From: Oscillibacter sp.
Lineage (GTDB): Bacteria > Bacillota > Clostridia > Oscillospirales > Oscillospiraceae
DNA: 6,909 nucleotides
NCBI GenBank assembly: GCA_017447005.1
Contig: JAFSOM010000341.1
Span: 1-6,909, forward strand
Reading direction: 5' to 3'
Shown: positions 5,381 to 6,909 of the stretch, piece after piece
Layout of the letters: each line of letters begins with the position of its first letter
Numbering within the stretch: position 1 is the first letter of the stretch
Position numbers and translations under genes: made by a program
Notes under the pieces: model-generated
Databases searched by the model: none
What the model was told of the DNA's origin: nothing
What the model saw: only the letters and a program-made list of their open reading frames with translations

Positions 5381-6595
5381 ATGACTGTCCAGCGTTCCGA
5401 GAACCTCGCCCCCGTCCATTCCGACATCCGGGGGCCGCTCTATCTTGAGAGCCAGCGTATGGCCAAAGAGGGTATCAAAGTCCTGCGCCTGAACACCGGA
5501 AACCCCGCCACATTCGGCTTTGGAATGCCGGAAAGCGTGCGCAACGCCCTTCTCGCCAACGTGGACAAGGCCGTAGCCTACTGTGACCTGAAAGGTATGC
5601 CCGCCGCCCGGGAGGCGATTTGCGATTATCACAAGTCCAAGGGCATTCAGGACATCACGCCCGACGATATTTACATCGGCAACGGCGTCAGCGAACTGGT
5701 TCTCATGTGCCTGCTGTGCCTGTGCAACAAGGGCGACGAAATTCTGATTCCCTCCCCGAGTTACTCGCTGTGGTCAAACTCGACCTATATTTCTGGCGCG
5801 AAGCCCGTGTTCTATACCTGCGACGAGGCGAACAACTGGTTCCCCGACGTTGCCGACATCCGTAAGAAAGTCACGAAACGCACCCGCGCCATCGTCATTA
5901 TCAACCCCAATAACCCCACGGGCGTCGTCTATCCGAAGGAAGTTTTGCTCGACATCGCGCAAGTGGCCCGGGAAAATGACCTCGTCGTTTTCTCCGACGA
6001 GATTTACGACCGCCTGATTATGGACGGCGTGGAGCATTATTCCACCGCCGCGCTCGCGCCCGATTTGACGGTTATCACTACGAATGGCCTCTCCAAATCG
6101 CATATTATCTGCGGTTTCCGTTGCGGCTGGATGTGTATCAGCGGCTACAAGGGCAAGGCCGACGATTACGTTGAGGGCATTTTCCAAATGGCCGCTATGC
6201 GTCTGTGCTCCAACGCCCTGACGCAACTCGTTATTCCGGCGGCCCTCGCCGACGACGCCAGCACGCAGGCCATGATGGTACCCGGCGGACGTATCTATGA
6301 ACAGCGGGAAGTTACCTTCCGGGAAATCGCCAAAATCGACGGCCTGACTTGCGTCAAGAATCACGCCGCCTTCTACGCCTTCCCGAAAGTCGACGTGAAA
6401 AAGTTCAATATTACCAGCGATAAGCAGTTCGCGTTTGACCTCCTGCACGAAAAGCATATCTTTATGGTACCCGGCTCCGGATTCGATATGCCCACCCCCG
6501 ACCACTTCCGGATTGTCATGCTTCCCGAACCCCATGAAATGGAACAGGCTATGAAAGACCTCGGGGACTTCCTCAGCCATTATCATCAGGCCTAA
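5381..6595 (+). CDS. alaA: Glutamate-pyruvate aminotransferase (alanine transaminase), AlaA-like
   Basis: The 404-residue protein is a class I/II PLP-dependent aminotransferase (fold type I) that makes alanine from pyruvate and glutamate in the cytoplasm. Similarity to E. coli AlaA (405 residues) runs from the N-terminus ('DIRGPLYLESQRM' near 15-27) to the end ('FLSHYHQA'). Key residues are visible: 'NPNNPTG' at 175-181 with PLP-contacting Asn178; 'SDEIYD' at 205-210 with Asp206 (pyridine nitrogen) and Tyr209; 'NGLSKSHIICGFRCGW' with Schiff-base Lys239; and 'DHFRIVMLP' with substrate-carboxylate Arg377. 'PGGRIYEQR' (301-309) is an AlaA-like block. Cysteines are frequent (for example 110-115), as is common in anaerobes. 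It lies 45 nt after the tRNA-Leu terminator with no recognisable promoter of its own, and it ends before a strong terminator facing a convergent gene. Related activities, such as other 2-oxo acid transaminations, cannot be excluded. Confidence 0.93.
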   Translation: MTVQRSENLAPVHSDIRGPLYLESQRMAKEGIKVLRLNTGNPATFGFGMPESVRNALLANVDKAVAYCDLKGMPAAREAICDYHKSKGIQDITPDDIYIGNGVSELVLMCLLCLCNKGDEILIPSPSYSLWSNSTYISGAKPVFYTCDEANNWFPDVADIRKKVTKRTRAIVIINPNNPTGVVYPKEVLLDIAQVARENDLVVFSDEIYDRLIMDGVEHYSTAALAPDLTVITTNGLSKSHIICGFRCGWMCISGYKGKADDYVEGIFQMAAMRLCSNALTQLVIPAALADDASTQAMMVPGGRIYEQREVTFREIAKIDGLTCVKNHAAFYAFPKVDVKKFNITSDKQFAFDLLHEKHIFMVPGSGFDMPTPDHFRIVMLPEPHEMEQAMKDLGDFLSHYHQA

Positions 6596-6614
6596 GCCAT
6601 AACAATGAACGAAT

Positions 6615-6650
6615 AAACGGGTTGACTTTTTCAGAGGTCAGCCCGTTTTT
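6615..6650. terminator. Terminator of alaA, probably bidirectional
   Basis: AAACGGGTTGAC (6615-6626) pairs over 12 bp, with one wobble, with GTCAGCCCGTTT (6637-6648). A T-run at 6646-6650 follows on the plus strand. Read from the minus strand, the hairpin begins 24 nt after the stop of the convergent SIR2-like gene and is followed by TTTATTCG, so it may serve both genes. Confidence 0.88.
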
Positions 6651-6673
6651 GTCGGCGCGGAATCCCGCCGGAT

Positions 6674-6909
6674 TCAGTTTGCCGTCCCCGTGAGGAGACT
6701 TTCCAGAACCTTCCCGATGTCCTCATTGAGACAAATGGAACGTGAGGCGATTCTATCGGGAACTTCCGCCTCTCCAAAGTTCACGCAGGCGTAGACGGCG
6801 TTTTTATTTCGCTCCGTCATGCGCCAGAAGGGAAATTTGATAATCCCCGGCGTATTCCCGCCGACGCCCAGTTCCCAGTAGAGAATCCGTCCGCCCTCAT
6901 GCGCGTTGA
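6674..6909 (-). CDS. C-terminal end of a SIR2-like (sirtuin family) protein (5' truncated by window)
   Basis: The last 77 residues are encoded on the minus strand, ending at a stop whose complement is 6674-6676; the reading frame continues past the window edge. The diagnostic part is 'ILYWELGVGGNTPGIIKFPFWRMT' (residues 8-31 of the fragment; its core is 'ELGVGGNTPGIIK'). It resembles the 'flElGVGfNTPgIIryPFe.mt' stretch of SIR2-like proteins found in Bacillota, the group that includes macrodomain-associated SirTM enzymes. It is followed by 'NAVYACVNFGEA' and 'SICLNEDIGKVL', which fit the final strand and helix of the Rossmann fold. Full-length members use NAD+ for lysine deacylation or protein ADP-ribosylation. 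The NAD-binding and catalytic histidine motifs lie outside the window, so activity cannot be judged. The gene is convergent with alaA and shares its terminator region. Confidence 0.72.
   Translation of the reverse strand, partial: NAHEGGRILYWELGVGGNTPGIIKFPFWRMTERNKNAVYACVNFGEAEVPDRIASRSICLNEDIGKVLESLLTGTAN

Noticed and set aside
5774..6586. Minus-strand open frame of 270 codons opposite alaA.
   Set aside because: It is the antisense shadow of a gene with clear end-to-end AlaA similarity and shows no domain or start signal of its own.

Overview
The window carries parts or all of six protein-coding genes and two leucine tRNAs on a gene-dense chromosome segment. Base composition is moderate (G+C slightly above half, by eye). 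Strong AGGAGG-type ribosome binding sites, consensus sigma-70/SigA promoters (TTGACA, 16-17 bp spacer, TATAAT-like), CCA encoded in both tRNA genes and a PurA of the divergent type I associate with Clostridia together suggest a bacterium of the phylum Bacillota, probably an anaerobic Clostridia-like lineage. This placement is inference; there is no rRNA or marker that fixes it.

Layout. (1) 1-204: the 3' end of a glycoside hydrolase family 13-type gene. (2) 234-3418: a transcription unit with its own promoter (234-262), a leader of about 160 nt, two overlapping genes (428-1870 and 1867-3348) and a hairpin terminator. The two products are full-length paralogues with Wzz-like topology: an N-terminal membrane segment, a large extracytoplasmic helical domain and a C-terminal membrane segment. 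They are probably polysaccharide chain-length regulators or co-polymerases, although no glycosyltransferase, Wzx/Wzy or tyrosine-kinase gene is visible here. (3) 3462-4914: a monocistronic purA unit (adenylosuccinate synthetase) with promoter, a GC-rich hairpin at the start of the leader and a strong terminator. (4) 4984-5336: a promoter driving tRNA-Leu(GAG) and tRNA-Leu(CAG), separated by a stable hairpin and followed by a terminator. (5) 5381-6595: alaA, a glutamate-pyruvate aminotransferase, with a good RBS but no recognisable promoter between the tRNA terminator and its start. (6) 6674-6909, minus strand: the C-terminal end of a SIR2-like protein, convergent with alaA across a probably bidirectional terminator.

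The genes are mostly independent housekeeping units: purine synthesis, amino-acid transamination and translation. The least ordinary parts are the tandem Wzz-like pair standing alone, the non-canonical active-site motifs of PurA, and the possible read-through expression of alaA from the leucine tRNA promoter. I saw no mobile element, CRISPR array or phage gene. No new multi-gene defence or metabolic system is evident.
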